A DNA stretch of 64,000 bases, from NCBI GenBank assembly GCA_036971475.1, contig JBAIZL010000425.1:3571001-3635000 (forward strand). Direction: 5' to 3'. Shown piece by piece: positions 49,960-63,200 of this stretch (position 1 is the stretch's first letter; every line of letters starts with the position of its first letter). The stretch comes from Prosapia bicincta (Eukaryota; Arthropoda; Insecta; Hemiptera; Cercopidae). The position numbers and the translations under genes were made by a program. The notes below the pieces were generated by a model that had not been told where the DNA came from, did no database searches, and was given only the letters and a program-made list of their open reading frames with translations.

Positions 49960-52170
49960 TATTGGTCATGCGGTATTCGTTGAGTTGGCTTAAGAGAAAT
50001 AAGTAAAAGCTATCTCTCTTCAGCCATAAGGTATTTTTGAGATGGTTTAGGGGAGTCCAGGTAGAGGTGTCTTTGTTTAGCAATGAGGTATTCGTCTACT
50101 TGTCGTACGAGAAAAAAGGTAGGGGATGTACTTATTGGGTCATACGGTGTTCTTTGAGATGGTTCAGGAGAGCCCATGTATAACTGTCTTTCTTCAGCAA
50201 AGTGGTATTTTTCGAGATGGTTCAAGAGAGTCCATGTATAACTGTCTTTCTTCAGCAAAATGGTATTTTTCGAGATGGTTCAAGAGAGTCCTGGTATGGC
50301 TGTCTTTCTTCAGCATTGTGGTATTTTTCGAGATGGTTAAGGAGAGTCCTGGTACAGCTGTCTTTCTTCATCAATGTGGTATTTTTCGAGATGGTTCAGG
50401 AGAGTCCTGGTATGGCTGTTTTTCTTCAGCAATGTGGTATTTTTCGAGATGGTTCAGGAGAGTCCTGGTATGGCTATTTTTCTTCAGCAATGTGGTATTT
50501 TTCGAGATGGTTAAGGAGAGTCCTGGTACAGCTGTCTTTCTTCCTCAATGAAATATTCTTTCAGATTATTTAAGGTAGTCCAGAGCTGTCTTTTTTTAGC
50601 AATGAGGTATTTTTCGAGATGGTTTAGGAGAGTCCTGGTATGGCTGTTTTTCTTCAGCAATGTGGTATTTTTCGAGATGGTTAAGGAGATTCCTGGTACA
50701 GCTGTCTTTCTTCATCAATGAAGTATTCTTTCAGATTATTTAGGGTAGTCCAGGTAGAGCTGTCTTTGTTTAGCAATGAGGTATTTTTCGAGATGGTTCA
50801 GGAGAGTCCTGGTATGGCTGTTTTTCTTCAGCAATGTGGTATTTTTGGAGATGGTTCAAGAGAGTCCATGTATAACTGTCTTTCTTCAGCAAAATGGTAT
50901 TTTTCGAGATGGTTCAAGAGAGTCCTGGTATGGCTGTCTTTCTTCAGCATTGTGGTATTTTTAGAGATGGTTAAGGAGAGTCCTGGTACAGCTGTCTTTC
51001 TTCATCAATGTGGTATTTTTCGAGATGGTTCAGGAGAGTCCTGGTATGGCTGTTTTTCTTCAGCAATGTGGTATTTTTCGAGATGGTTCAGAAGAGTCCT
51101 GGTATGGCTGTTTTTCTTCAGCAATGTGGTATTTTTCGAGATGGTTAAGGAGAGTCCTGGTACAGCTGTCTTTCTTCATCAATGAAGTATTTTTTCAGAT
51201 TATTTAGGGTAGTCCAGGTAGAGCTGTCTTTGTTTAGCAATGAGGTATTTTTCGAGATGGTTCAGGAGAGTCCTGGTATGGCTGTTTTTCTTCAGCAATG
51301 TGGTTTTTTTCGAGATGGTTCAGAGAGTCCTGGTATGGCTGTTTTTCTTCAGCAATGTGGTTTTTTTCGAGATGGTTCAGGAGAGTCCTGGTATGGCTGT
51401 TTTTCTTCAGCAATGTGGTATTTTTCGAGATGGTTCATGAGAGTCCTGGTATAGCTGTCTTTCTTCAGCAATGTGGTATTTTTCGAGATGGTTCAGGACA
51501 GTCCTGGTATGGTTGTTTTTCTTCAGCAATGTGGTATTTTTCGAGATGGTTCAAGAGAGTCCTGGTATGGCTGTTTTTCTTCAGCAACGTGGTATTTTTC
51601 GATATGGTTCAGGAGAGTCCTGGTATAACTGTCTTTCTTCAGCAATGAGGTATTCTTTGAGATACTTTAGGGGAGTCCAGGTAGAGCTGCCTTTTTTCAG
51701 CAATGAGGTATTCGTCTAATTGTCGTACGAGAAATAAGGTAGGGGCCATACTTATTGGGTCATACGGTGTTTTTTTGAGATGGTTCAGGAGAGGCCTGGT
51801 AGACATGTCTTTGTTTAGCAATGAAGTATTCGTCTATTTGTCTTACGAGAAACAAGATTAGGGTTTGAACTTATTGGGTCATACGGTGTTTTTTGAGATG
51901 GTTAAGGAGAGTCCTGGTACAGCTGTCTTTCTTCATCAATGAAGTATTCTTTCAGATTATTTATGGTAGTCCAGGTAGAGGTGTCTTTGTTTAGCAATGA
52001 GGTATTCTTCTACGTGTAGTACGAGACACAGGGTAGGGGCTGCACTTATTGGGTCATACGGCGTTCTTTCAGATGGTTTAGGGGAGTCCAGGTATAGCTG
52101 TCTTTCTTCAAAAGTGAGATATTCTTTCACTTGCTTTAGGATAGGAAGACATAGCTGTCTTTCTTGGATC
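49960..52170 (+). repeat. 58-bp minisatellite with a 464-bp (8-mer) higher-order repeat
   Basis: The base unit runs GGTATTTTTCGAGATGGTTC, AGGAGAGTCCTGGTATGGCT, GTTTTTCTTCAGCAATGT (58 bp). A distinctive variant containing AGATTATTTAGGGTAGTCC recurs with 464-bp spacing (for example frames at 50,718 and 51,182, and 50,776 and 51,240). Edge units near 50,000-50,150 and 51,650-52,150 are diverged and share an inserted phrase (TTATTGGGTCATACGG). The consensus lacks stops in all three forward frames, so several overlapping frames of 60-155 codons appear. Confidence 0.93.
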
Positions 52171-54640
52171 AACCTGTTTTTAAGAAAGCTAATGTGGCAC
52201 TAAGTGATAAACGCATATAGTTTTGACACTAAGTAATAATTTTTATGAAAGTTTTTGACCTGGGGGCTACACATACCGGTAGAAAGTGTTTGGCCCTGAG
52301 AATTTGTTAACTTTGTAAAATTGATTGCAATGATTTAATTTCCTCTTTAATTTCTCCTCCATTATCCAGACGAAAATACAGCGGTTAGAACTCGAGTGTC
52401 CCAGGTGATAAAACCTGGGTTTCTATCTAGCACCAGAGAACAAATAGCATGCAGCTGATGAAAACATTACTCAATCACAATCAATATGTGTACCTTATAA
52501 ACTGCGGACAATAATTTCTCATGCATGGATTAAATATTTAGTTTCCAATACTTAAATAACAAAACAGTTTTATCTCCATAAAATATATTCCTGAAAATTT
52601 ATTATAATAAAATAAAATTGATTTTAAGTTGTTTTAATTGTTAGCAAGTAGAATAAACTTGAATGAATAGAACAAAATTAAATGTCAGTAGAAGCAGAGA
52701 AATAATGCCTATAGGCCATTATGCACTGGCGTAACGGAGATGACAAAGCATCAGTTCCCACAAACCAGTTAAATGGGATCATATAATGCAATGTAATGTG
52801 TTCCACATGAACAGTGCATTGACTGAAAATATTAGATATGCTCGGTATGATATGTTGATTTTACAATGTTGTGTTGTACTGTTTTAATTAGAGGTCTTTC
52901 AAATAAATAAAATTATAAAACAATATATTTTAATAATTTGATACAAAATGTATTAATTTTTATTTGCAATTATTAACATTATCTATATGACATGTATAAA
53001 TATAATTGGTTTTAAGTGATAAGAAGTGTATTTTAAATGTAAAAATAATTTCAAAAAGATTATTTTTTAAAAATTAAAAATTCTGTAACTAGTTACTTTT
53101 TTACAATTTTAAATCCAATACAGTTTAGCTCTCAGTTGCATACCCATTTTTGTCTATGGGTAAAGTTAGGCTTTTAAAAAAAGGCTTTTAATAACCACTA
53201 CTAAATAAAAAAAAATGTTTTGTTCTTTAATAGTAATAGCCTAACATTATTTTTTTATACTTTAAGTTTTTAAATTCTATTTGTTATACTTTTAAGGGTC
53301 AAAAACAGTTCAGGTACAGAGTTCGTTACATTAATCTCATAATATTTGTTCCGTGTGTTATTTAGCGCAGTGAATGAACTACAGTCATTGGCAAAGCTTT
53401 ATTTTCTAACCTGTTTGACATTAAATATTTGATGATAACCAATTTAGTTGTAACCTATTGATTGATGTATTTTTACAGGTAAGTTTAAAGTTTGATTTTT
53501 CTAATAAAACTGTTTATATTTTATTTTCGAACACCCATTCTTTAAGCGCCCAATTGTTATATTTTATATAATTAAATATTTTTGTTAATAAAGTTTTGAT
53601 CGTGTTCATAACCACCATTTATTTACCAAAACTATGAGTAAGTAAATTTGTTCTGGGCAATGCTCCGGATTTTGGACGAACTCCCACAACACATTTTCCG
53701 CTTGGCTTTATCGGGGTAGCTTAAATCGACTTGATGGGGTTGAGATTCGATTTACAATTCGTTTAATGCCACAACACTTTAGGAAGGTTATTTTTGTATT
53801 TCTTAAAAGTAAACGTTTCGTACAATCTATAACCTAAAGCCGTTAAATTATTGAAAATAAAATTGTAGTTTACACATTAAAATTGATTTAAGAGAAACTA
53901 CATTAGTTTTATCGGTTCCAAATACCTAATTTCATTGCATTATAGACTACTTTAAATAATTTTTAGAGTTCGATTGATAATATACAGTTCACATTTCTTA
54001 AAATACCTATTTCCATGATTATATTAGTTGCATTTTAATACACAAATCATTGAATAATGGCACAGATATATTGTCTAACAGTTCCAAAATCTATAAATAA
54101 ATAAAAATAATAAGAAAATAGAAATAATCTGATATTAAACCAAGGAAGAGATTTAGTGAGAGATAAACGTAGCTATAAAGATGTCAGTCTCAATTAGCAG
54201 AGCGTGACTGAGAAAATATGTCACCCTCTTTTTGTTTTACCTTTCATCCTTGCGCTCCTCCCTACCCTCGCAATTAACGAAGAGGGAGAAAAAGCTAAAC
54301 TATAGTAATAAATCTCCAGATATTGTCTGCTGGAAATTATCCAAAGTGGGGCACTTGCTGCGGTCAGGCCGGGAACGTAACTCGCTACATGTTTTATTAA
54401 TTTTTAAACTATATAGACGCTATCAAAACGCCAAGTACTCAGAGGTGTCTGTTGGATTTAAATTAAGCACTTTTAATTTTATACTGCCTCGCGTTAATTA
54501 TAATATTCTTTTTATTTTTGGATAACGTTAACCTACTATATAATTTAATAATATGTTGCAATATTTTAGAATTCGATTTAAGAAACTAAATTAACAGTAC
54601 ACGATTTGTGATTTTAATTGAAACGCTGTTGAAAATTGAG
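52171..54640. other. AT-rich intergenic DNA
   Basis: A 97-codon frame at 54,232-54,525 has no recognisable domain. A weak tRNA-like stretch at 52,386-52,440 is not convincing. Nothing else could be supported. Confidence 0.5.
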
Positions 54641-54720
54641 TCAACAATATTTATTTTAAATCAGCGACGTTTCGGCCACTAGATCTTTCTCCTTATCAAA
54701 TCTGAAGTCAAATAACGATT
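54640..54720 (-). mobile_element. Retroelement terminal fragment with hammerhead-like motif
   Basis: The minus strand reads GATAAGGAG, a loop, then GTGGCCGAAACGTCGC. The combination of a GATAAGG-type box and CCGAAACGTCG is a recurrent animal retroelement-end motif, related in form to the hammerhead core but here degenerate. Confidence 0.4.
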
Positions 54721-54822
54721 TTTTTAAAATTGCGTACACAGATAATTATAATACAGCGATAATTTTTAATATATACTTAGAATTAGTGAAAAAACTAACA
54801 CACACCTGGGTAGTAATAATGT

Positions 54823-55060
<238 letters not shown>

Positions 55061-55065
55061 TGATG

Positions 55066-55379
<314 letters not shown>

Positions 55380-55442
<63 letters not shown>
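55380..55442. repeat. (TA)n microsatellite
   Basis: TA tract closing the rearranged Penelope fragment. Confidence 0.95.
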
Positions 55443-55446
<4 letters not shown>

Positions 55447-56517
55447 TTACTTCACGAATGGAGAAATATGATGAACAGTTGATTTCCGGAGTACATCCGT
55501 TAATTTTGCAGTGCATAAAATCCAAGTTCCGATATTTCGCTAAAATCTCATCTAGCACTGACGATTTGAACCCAACAACAGTTGAGGAGTGAATGAAGAT
55601 CGCAGACAAACGATATTTAATATACGTGCACAAATTAACATGAATACGAGATACAGATGACGTCATCGTACGTAGGTTTATAATTTCCTAAAATATTATT
55701 ATTTTACGTCACTAAAGATTTGAATAAATGTCGAACAACAAATTAGCTACACAGATAATGCAACATTTTTTAAGGAGCGATGTTTGAAAAGATTCAAGTG
55801 GGCGAAAGACCAAAGTGGCAGATTTTCCTTTACAGACGTATTTTTATTATTATATTGGAGAACATGGACTTGAAGAATATCACATGGTCCGTTTGGATGG
55901 AGACTGACGATGCTCCAGTAGCTTACTTTAATAATTTGTAAAAACTTGTAAATCAATTTATTGAATAAATGAATTTTCATAAAAACGCAGTTACCTACAA
56001 GTATCAGTGATTTTCTTTTTAACTTCTATATTGCAAAAATGAGTTCACTTAAATGAAACACAAATGACGTGATCATTACGTCATTTCCCTTCTATATATT
56101 GAATTACATCGTCTTAAGTATATTCACGAAAGTTAGTAAATGTTTGTGTAAAAGAAGCTTACACCCATCCCTTCTCACAGCCAGAGAAAGCGCTTGAAAT
56201 AGAAAGAATAATGAATGATGTCTATTTGAAATAATAAAATTTTAGTTATGAAATAGAAAAAAATTAAAAATCCGATCATGAGTACATTACTAACAGATAA
56301 CATAACAGTTGAGGAGCATAATAGTTTTTAGAAAAATAGTTAGTAGAGTTGCCTACAAGTAAGGATCCTTTAATTTCGATAATTACAGTTATTTCGATAC
56401 AAAATAATTAAGAGGTAACATTTATTCAATTAAAAATTTTGAAGAACAAATAACTATAATTGTGTTAAACTAAACGAAATTAAATTTCATGAGGCTCATG
56501 TGGTAATAATAATAATA
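55443..56517. other. Intergenic DNA, nothing recognised
   Basis: A short frame ending at 55,592 (from [10 protein letters not shown] to TTVEE) reads like ordinary protein composition but matches nothing I know. No splice context can be argued. Confidence 0.45.
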
Positions 56518-56895
56518 ATAATTAAAGAATAAAAATATGGTACAACTCACAAATATACAATTTTTTTATTTCAAACGCGTTTCAACGACTAATTTGTCGT
56601 CATCCTCAGTGAAGATACACAAATGTAATTAACTAAATATATATATATATATATATTAAACATAACCTATAAAGTTTTAGCAAAAGTAAAAACAAAAGTG
56701 AGAATGCAGAAAGTTTTTTACTTTTGTTTTTACTTTTGCTAAAACTGTATATGCTATGTTTAATATGTATATATATTTTTTAGTTAATTTCATTTGTGTA
56801 TCTTTGAGGATGACGACAAATTAGCCGTTGAAACGCGTTTGAAATAAAAAAATTGTATATTTGTGAGTTGTACCATATTTTTATTCTTTAATTAT
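56518..56895. mobile_element. Long palindromic element (~180-bp arms) with hammerhead-like motif in each arm
   Basis: The left arm (from ATTAAAGAATAAAAATATGG at 56,521) and the right arm (ending ATTCTTTAAT at 56,892) are near-perfect reverse complements, with a spacer of about 20 bases near 56,700-56,716. Each arm contains GAGGATGACGACAAATTAG, then CGTTGAAACGCG: left at 56,574-56,609 on minus, right at 56,803-56,838 on plus. No coding capacity. It could be a foldback transposon or two head-to-head retroelement termini. Confidence 0.75.
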
Positions 56896-59800
56896 AACTT
56901 TCACTCACAAGCCAGCTCGAATATTATTTATAATAATAATAATTAATTTGTGCCACCATTCTAAAGAAAATCGGTATTTTACGATTTTTAAAATGAAAAT
57001 ATTATAAAATTGTTATTCCTCAAAACAGAAAAGCAGCGGAAAATGACTGCAATAGCCCCGATTAGTTACAAGCCCTACCTGCAAGTGTAACCAGGGATTA
57101 AAGTGTTTAATTAATAACAAATGTAAACAGAGGGCTGTTACTGGTTAATGGGTTTACATTCACTGTTTGTTAGCTTTGGATTTATTGAATACGTCAAGGG
57201 AGAACCTGATAATTTGTACTTAAACTAACATTATTCTCATATCTTCATGGAACCTAAGCTATAATGTATTTTAACAATAGTATTATGTTAAAGTCTCTAT
57301 TATTATTGATAAAACTAATTACTTTCAATGCTTGCAACTCTTTTTCAAAATGTCGTAGTTTTGTATTATTTTCATTACAAGCTATATTTCATTTTAATTT
57401 GTCTCCAGCCATACCGTTACAGTTTCTTCTGTGTGGTTACATATAAATGTGTTAAGTAAAATGGGTACTATAAAAGGTGTTGTCGGTTTTTTGTACGAGT
57501 GAAAACACGCATTTCTCAACACAGGTTTTAAAATGTATTGCATTTGTGTTGAGGTTATGTGAACCTTTCTTTCACACATCTGAAACTTGGTTTTATGAAG
57601 CAACAAGCGATTATGATGCATGTGTCTCGCGTTAGCAGTTTAAGGGGGATACCAAACGACAGCTGTTGCAAAATAGGGCTTCTCCAATTGACCAATATGA
57701 ATATTCATGCCTAATAACGAGACGTCATTTTTGGGATCATAGGGAATAACAAATCAGGGACATATAATCACTGGCTAGATAATTTAAGGTGCTTCAGTGT
57801 GTAAAGTATATAGCCCCATGCATGACGTATATCTACTTCTTCGGGGCATTAACGAGGTGTTACAACTTGCTAAAGAGTTGTTACAACTTGCTAAAGAGGT
57901 GTTAATGAGGCTTAACGTGTAAGTTAAACCTCAATTTAGAAGGAAGTACAAGTGAATGGGATATGAAATTAGATATGACAGAGAAAATGGCATAATAATC
58001 CCACGGTAGTAGCAACACGAAACGATTATAGCATCGCGTGAGTAGGGTCTGTTATCAGAAGTAGACATCGTCTCAACCGCATTAAGTACCGTAGTCCAAT
58101 GATTTTACACTTATTCTATCCTAGTTTATTCACTTTATTGGAAGTCTCAAAACCAGCGTATACCCACTCTTTAATGGGTCGTAATGTGGTGTTTACTCGT
58201 GATACCTCCTTTTAAGAATATAATGAAGAATAGATAGCACTAAGGAAATGGAATAATGATCTCTTTGTACTGAAAACTAGGGGAGAATATACTATCGCTT
58301 GGGTAGTTTGTTTACCTGAAGTGATCTTGCTCCCAACCAGTGAGAAGAGAGATGACTACTGCTACTGGGCACAAAAATGACAACGGAAACTACACTTCTA
58401 TTATTAAAATCTAGCGTAGTTTTGAGATGAAACCTCATGTCTATGATGTGTATTGGGTGTCTGTTGTAAAATGAGGCTAATTAGTTTTTCCAAAATTTTA
58501 AGGGACATGTGTCTACGTTATATATATTTTTTTCACATAATTTTGACATTTTCATTGTAGCTCTTTGTGCATATTTTTAACCTGTAGGATTGAATTTAAT
58601 CCGGACACATTTATTTAAAAAAGTCAGTTTATACAATCTGTATTAATCGGTAATCGATAAATCTTAAAAGTCCAAACATCTTTTATAAATTCTCATTCAT
58701 ATTATTAACTGAAATAATTACAATACATTTATATTACCGTCAATATAGTCTATAGTAGTTTATAGTCTATAAAGTAGAACGGAGCGTCAAATTGCATAAA
58801 ATTTATCTTTACCTTGAGAATACTAAGTTTTGTTCCGTTTTTGTTGCAATAAATATAACATAATAATGGTACAAACAATAATGAACTCTTTCATTGTTGT
58901 GATTGCAATGGAACTCTCGATCTGTTTCAAGCGAGATTGCTAGGTTTAATGATCGTAACGAAGAGCTTGAGCTAATAAACTCAACAACTACACGACCTTA
59001 GCACTAACGCGCCACTTCACCGTTACAATAAACTTTGCATTTTATTTAACAATAAAGTTTTGTATCCTGTTTGCCAGAATAAATGTGTAGCTGAGGCGAA
59101 TAAATGTACCTGAAGAAAATGGAACATTTTCGGCTGAGAAAAATTGTTACACCAGCCGTTTTGGATGTTAATAAAACTCCAATAAATGAAAGATAACCTT
59201 ACAAAACCGACTGCTAGCGCTACAATCGGTGTTATTATGAATCATTGTTCGTTTATTCCAAGTTAACAGACGGACATTTACTAAACAAGAAAATATGATT
59301 TTGTAAAAATGTTTCCGATCATAAGAATAAACGAACAACCCAGTTAAATTTATGAAATAAAAGTATTTTTTATAACAATAGAACGATGGAACCATATGAC
59401 CAAAAGGCCAAGGACTAGCGTTGACTAATAAAAAAAGATTTTTGAATATACTGAGAACGGTGAAAGAATAAAACGTTGAAAATTGGGAAAATACAAGCGC
59501 GCAATGAATAATTTCTAATTTACATCTTAATAAACAGATTTTTAAATATATACTTTTGTAGGCGTAAATAGCACTTTTTCTATGGAAATATAACGTTACA
59601 TTTCGTCAGATATACGCCAGGGAGGGACTTCTCCTGAAGATTCCGACGGCCATTCTTAGAAAGACTTTAACGCTAACAGCTGTTTTAGTTTGCACTTAGA
59701 GGTTATTTGGAGGTTACATGGAATAATTTTTAAACTCATCGTTTATGTTCACAAAATATCAAAAAGTAAAAATTCAAACAATACCAGTTTTTAAAGCATG

Positions 59801-60223
59801 TTTTCTTTCTTTTTATATTTTACTTTGTAAGTGAAATACATTACTATGTATACTTTACATTACAATTAAGTAAAATGCATGTTAAAAACAAAAATATTAT
59901 CTTCTAAAATTTAATGATAAATAAAATCGTTTAATTTATTCACTTGGTAACTATATAATTATTACTGGTTGTTAATAACAATTGACATAAATTGTAAAAA
60001 TCATTTTAACAAAATGTATAAGACATATAAAAAAAATTATAGCTAAGGAAATATTTAGAAAATTTAATTGTCTAAGTTGTAGTTTAATTGTAAACAATTC
60101 CGTTATTTATTTTAGAATTATTATTTTATATTGATATATTTTATTATTTTCTACAGATAATTAGAATAAAACAGTAGATAGCCTATAGAAGTAAAATTGG
60201 CCTCTTAAAAACACTGACTTTAT
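56896..60223. other. AT-rich intergenic DNA
   Basis: Short open frames (57,264-57,446 plus, 57,394-57,621 minus, 59,168-59,395 minus) have no recognisable motif. The only structure seen is a small tandem repeat at 57,857-57,896. Confidence 0.55.
57857..57896 (+). repeat. 20-bp direct repeat, two copies
   Basis: The phrase TGTTACAACTTGCTAAAGAG occurs twice in tandem with one mismatch, and a partial third copy follows (GTGTTAATGAGG). Confidence 0.7.
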
Positions 60224-60251
60224 GTTAGGTTAGATTAGGTTAGGTTAGGTT
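60224..60251 (+). repeat. Short interstitial TTAGG run
   Basis: Three perfect consecutive TTAGG units and imperfect flanking ones, the insect-type telomere motif. Such short runs are scattered through insect genomes, so this does not mark a chromosome end. Confidence 0.7.
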
Positions 60252-63200
60252 GATGGTGAACATCAACTTAATTTGCTGAATTTATTTTCAAATCTAGCAT
60301 CATGGTTAACATGAATTTCACACCTTAAATCATCCCAGTAAACGCGCTTACACGCAAACACATCTTAATTAACGCCCGTTTCCTGATACAAACACACACG
60401 ACAAGCCTAAACATTCTAAAAGTTAGTTTTTTGTTTTTAAAAACAGAAAATAATTTTTATTTTGAATATTTTCGAGGGAAACTGATCTGTCTTAATTATT
60501 ATTATTTTTTTTTTTTTTAAAGTTAATGAGCATTTTTGTTGCATTGAGTTATTGAAAATTTATAGATACCTATTTCTAAATAATTATAACCCGACATTTT
60601 TGTAATCTAACTGTGAATATATATTGGCATTTATAGTGTTGTAATGAGTTTGAGTAATATTGAACTAAACAAACATTACGAGAACTATTATTTCACAGCG
60701 TACGCCTATTGTGTGATCTGTTAGAATTTCAGTTGAGAGTAAATTTAAATTCCAAATGAAACTATACGCTATGTTTCCAAGTGAGATGGCAAATTATCCT
60801 GTGCAATAATGACATAATTCTGGTGGGTTTTCCATCCAAAGCGTTGTGATTTGACTTGAATGTGCAAGAGAACTAAAGAGGCTATTAATTCAAATGTTTT
60901 TGATTTGAAAGAGGTGAAACCATGCGAGAGTTATTTAATTACCTGCCCTCATAGGACTCGCCAGCTGGAAATTTTTAACATCAAAGACAGGTATAATTTT
61001 AGAAATATGGGTTTAATATTTCTTTTACTAATTTTCCAACTGAAATAATTTTCAGAGTTTAATTTAATTACTAAAATTAGACACGTAGAACTAAAACTAT
61101 GTAGGAAATACATGCGTGAACGTGTTCCTAAAGTTTTATTTCAGTTTTATTCTGAACGTGATTTCTATGTTTGGTAATTTTATTGTATCCTCGACATCTG
61201 AAGCAAGTTATTCAATTTATTATTTATTGTTACATATAAATTATATTTTCTCCAACTTTGGAAACTTTATATAATTTCTTTTTTCTCCTGCGTAAATATT
61301 CTTAATTTAAAAACCAGCAGTAACCCCCCCCCCCATTTTTGCTGGATCTCACAGGCCCTGGCCGTAGTTATCGAACAAATACGTTAGCGGAAGGGTATCG
61401 CTACTAACCACTCATTACATCAACATTTTTCGGGCAAGAGTCAAAATTGGTGTGCGGAAAGCGAAGGTTTAGTGAATCGTGTCCCTTGGCTCTATATGAA
61501 GAGTTTGTACAAAATGCTTTGCATTCACATATTTTTAATGCCTAGAATACGTTGAACGACTTTCACAAATGCTCTCCATGTAGATAAATTCTGTGTCTCA
61601 GGTTTCTATATTCCATCCGGTAAAACTTCCGTCGTTCAAACTTTAGTTAATTTCGGGAGAAATTCAATCATTTAAAGAAATGCTGAAGCCGTTTCCTTCA
61701 TCCATTCATTTGTGTATATTTTTCATAAGCCTCAGCTTGATATGAAGTACTTTCCTAGGGTCAATGACAGGGTTGTTCTTTTACACAGTAAATAGGAAGT
61801 TCTATTTACTCTTTTTTCATTTTAAAATTTTGTTCTCTTGCTCTAATAACTCATGTGCATAAAAACTAACCACCTTGTAAACAAATAACAAACAATAGCT
61901 ATAAACTAGGTCTAAACAAATTTGCTAACTAAACTCGTCATTTATTTTATATTGATTTACATAATCATATTTAACTGCGTAGCAACTGGGTTTATTGAAT
62001 CTTTTTAAAATTCCTTTGTGAAAATAAACTGAGATTAGACTGTGTTTGGAAGAATCTATAAATATGCACCATTCTCAAGGATAATGGTGTACTCCAAGTT
62101 CCTTTATCAAAACCCGAATTTCAAAGCAAGCACGTAGACTGCCTTCCAGTTTATAAAATACTAAATTTCATTTACCATCTTAAAAGATTTTATGCTTGCA
62201 TTTTCTGCTATAAAGTTTCACCCCTGTCAGTTTTGTAATCTTAAATAAGTTCAGCTTGTTGCAAAAATAGGCTTATATCCGAACCAACTCATTTAGTTCA
62301 TCTTGACGGGTAATGTTTTTGCTTCATATATAAATTAAGGACTTTTATAGAGGGCACAAGGCATAGTTCGGAATTTATACATTACTCTTCCCAAAACGAT
62401 TCTTTTCGTTATAACTCCATTCTTTGTGATTTGGTTTCGTAAGTAGCTTAAACTTTTTTATTATTCAGATCTTGAGTTTCACTATGAACATTAATGTCAT
62501 TGTCACTAATATCTATGTCATTAAAATCATTTTTTCCAATGGTCGAGTGGGCATCTGCAGGCTTCCTCATGAAGAACAGATCCAATCGCAAAAAGCACAT
62601 TGCGGTAATCAGTTTGATGTTGCATTTTTGAACAAGCTTCTGTATTAGTCAACAAAAACAAGCAGTCATTAATTTGGTTAGATGGCTCAAGCCAAATCAT
62701 ATGAACAGCGAATTGTTCTGTGCTTCATCCATTGAAAGAGAGTGACGTAACGGCCAAAAGAACTAAAAGTTTCCTTTGATATGTTTTTTACAGCTTTTGT
62801 CCTTCTTAACTCTAAAACCATACACAAACATACTAGTATTAGGTGAGGTTTTACAAGTTGGTAACGCACATGTACACACATCGTTTACACAAATTAAAAA
62901 ACAACACAATTTATTCAATTTCGGTCAATTTAACGTAAGTATGCTTACGTTTGTAAGCATACTTGTGATCAAATTTAATCTCCCTTCCACTACTACTAAA
63001 CAAACAACAATAATAACAGCTGTCTATTCTTCCACAACTGGGCACCAGTGTTGCCTACAGTGTGTTTAGACTACAAAATAGTCGAATGAATATAGAAAGT
63101 TAGGATCTGTGAATAGTAGGGACATTTTTAGTAATTTATCAATTGTCACACAAAGATTATATCGTGTTTTGCAATACGATGTACGTTGCAAAACCACTGT

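Noticed and set aside
49960..52170. Exon-like reading of the 58-bp repeat (TTTCTTCAG followed by CTGGTATGG)
   Set aside because: The implied exon is 38 bp, not a multiple of three, and the implied intron is only about 20 bases, too short to splice. It also shows that AG and GT signals alone are weak evidence, which tempers the claim for the 104-bp repeat.
16839..52170. CRISPR array
   Set aside because: The repeats are contiguous tandem monomers without unique spacers, and the surroundings are eukaryotic.
52386..52440. tRNA-derived SINE-like stretch (GTTAGAACTCGAGTG...CCTGGGTTTCTATC)
   Set aside because: The B box is poor, no clear A box spacing or tail was found, and no second copy is visible in the window.
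58950..59035. Possible minus-strand tRNA-like sequence near GTGGCGCGTTAGTGC
   Set aside because: No convincing B box and no cloverleaf pairing could be drawn.
60224..60251. Telomere or chromosome end
   Set aside because: Only about three perfect TTAGG units, followed by several kilobases of ordinary AT-rich DNA.
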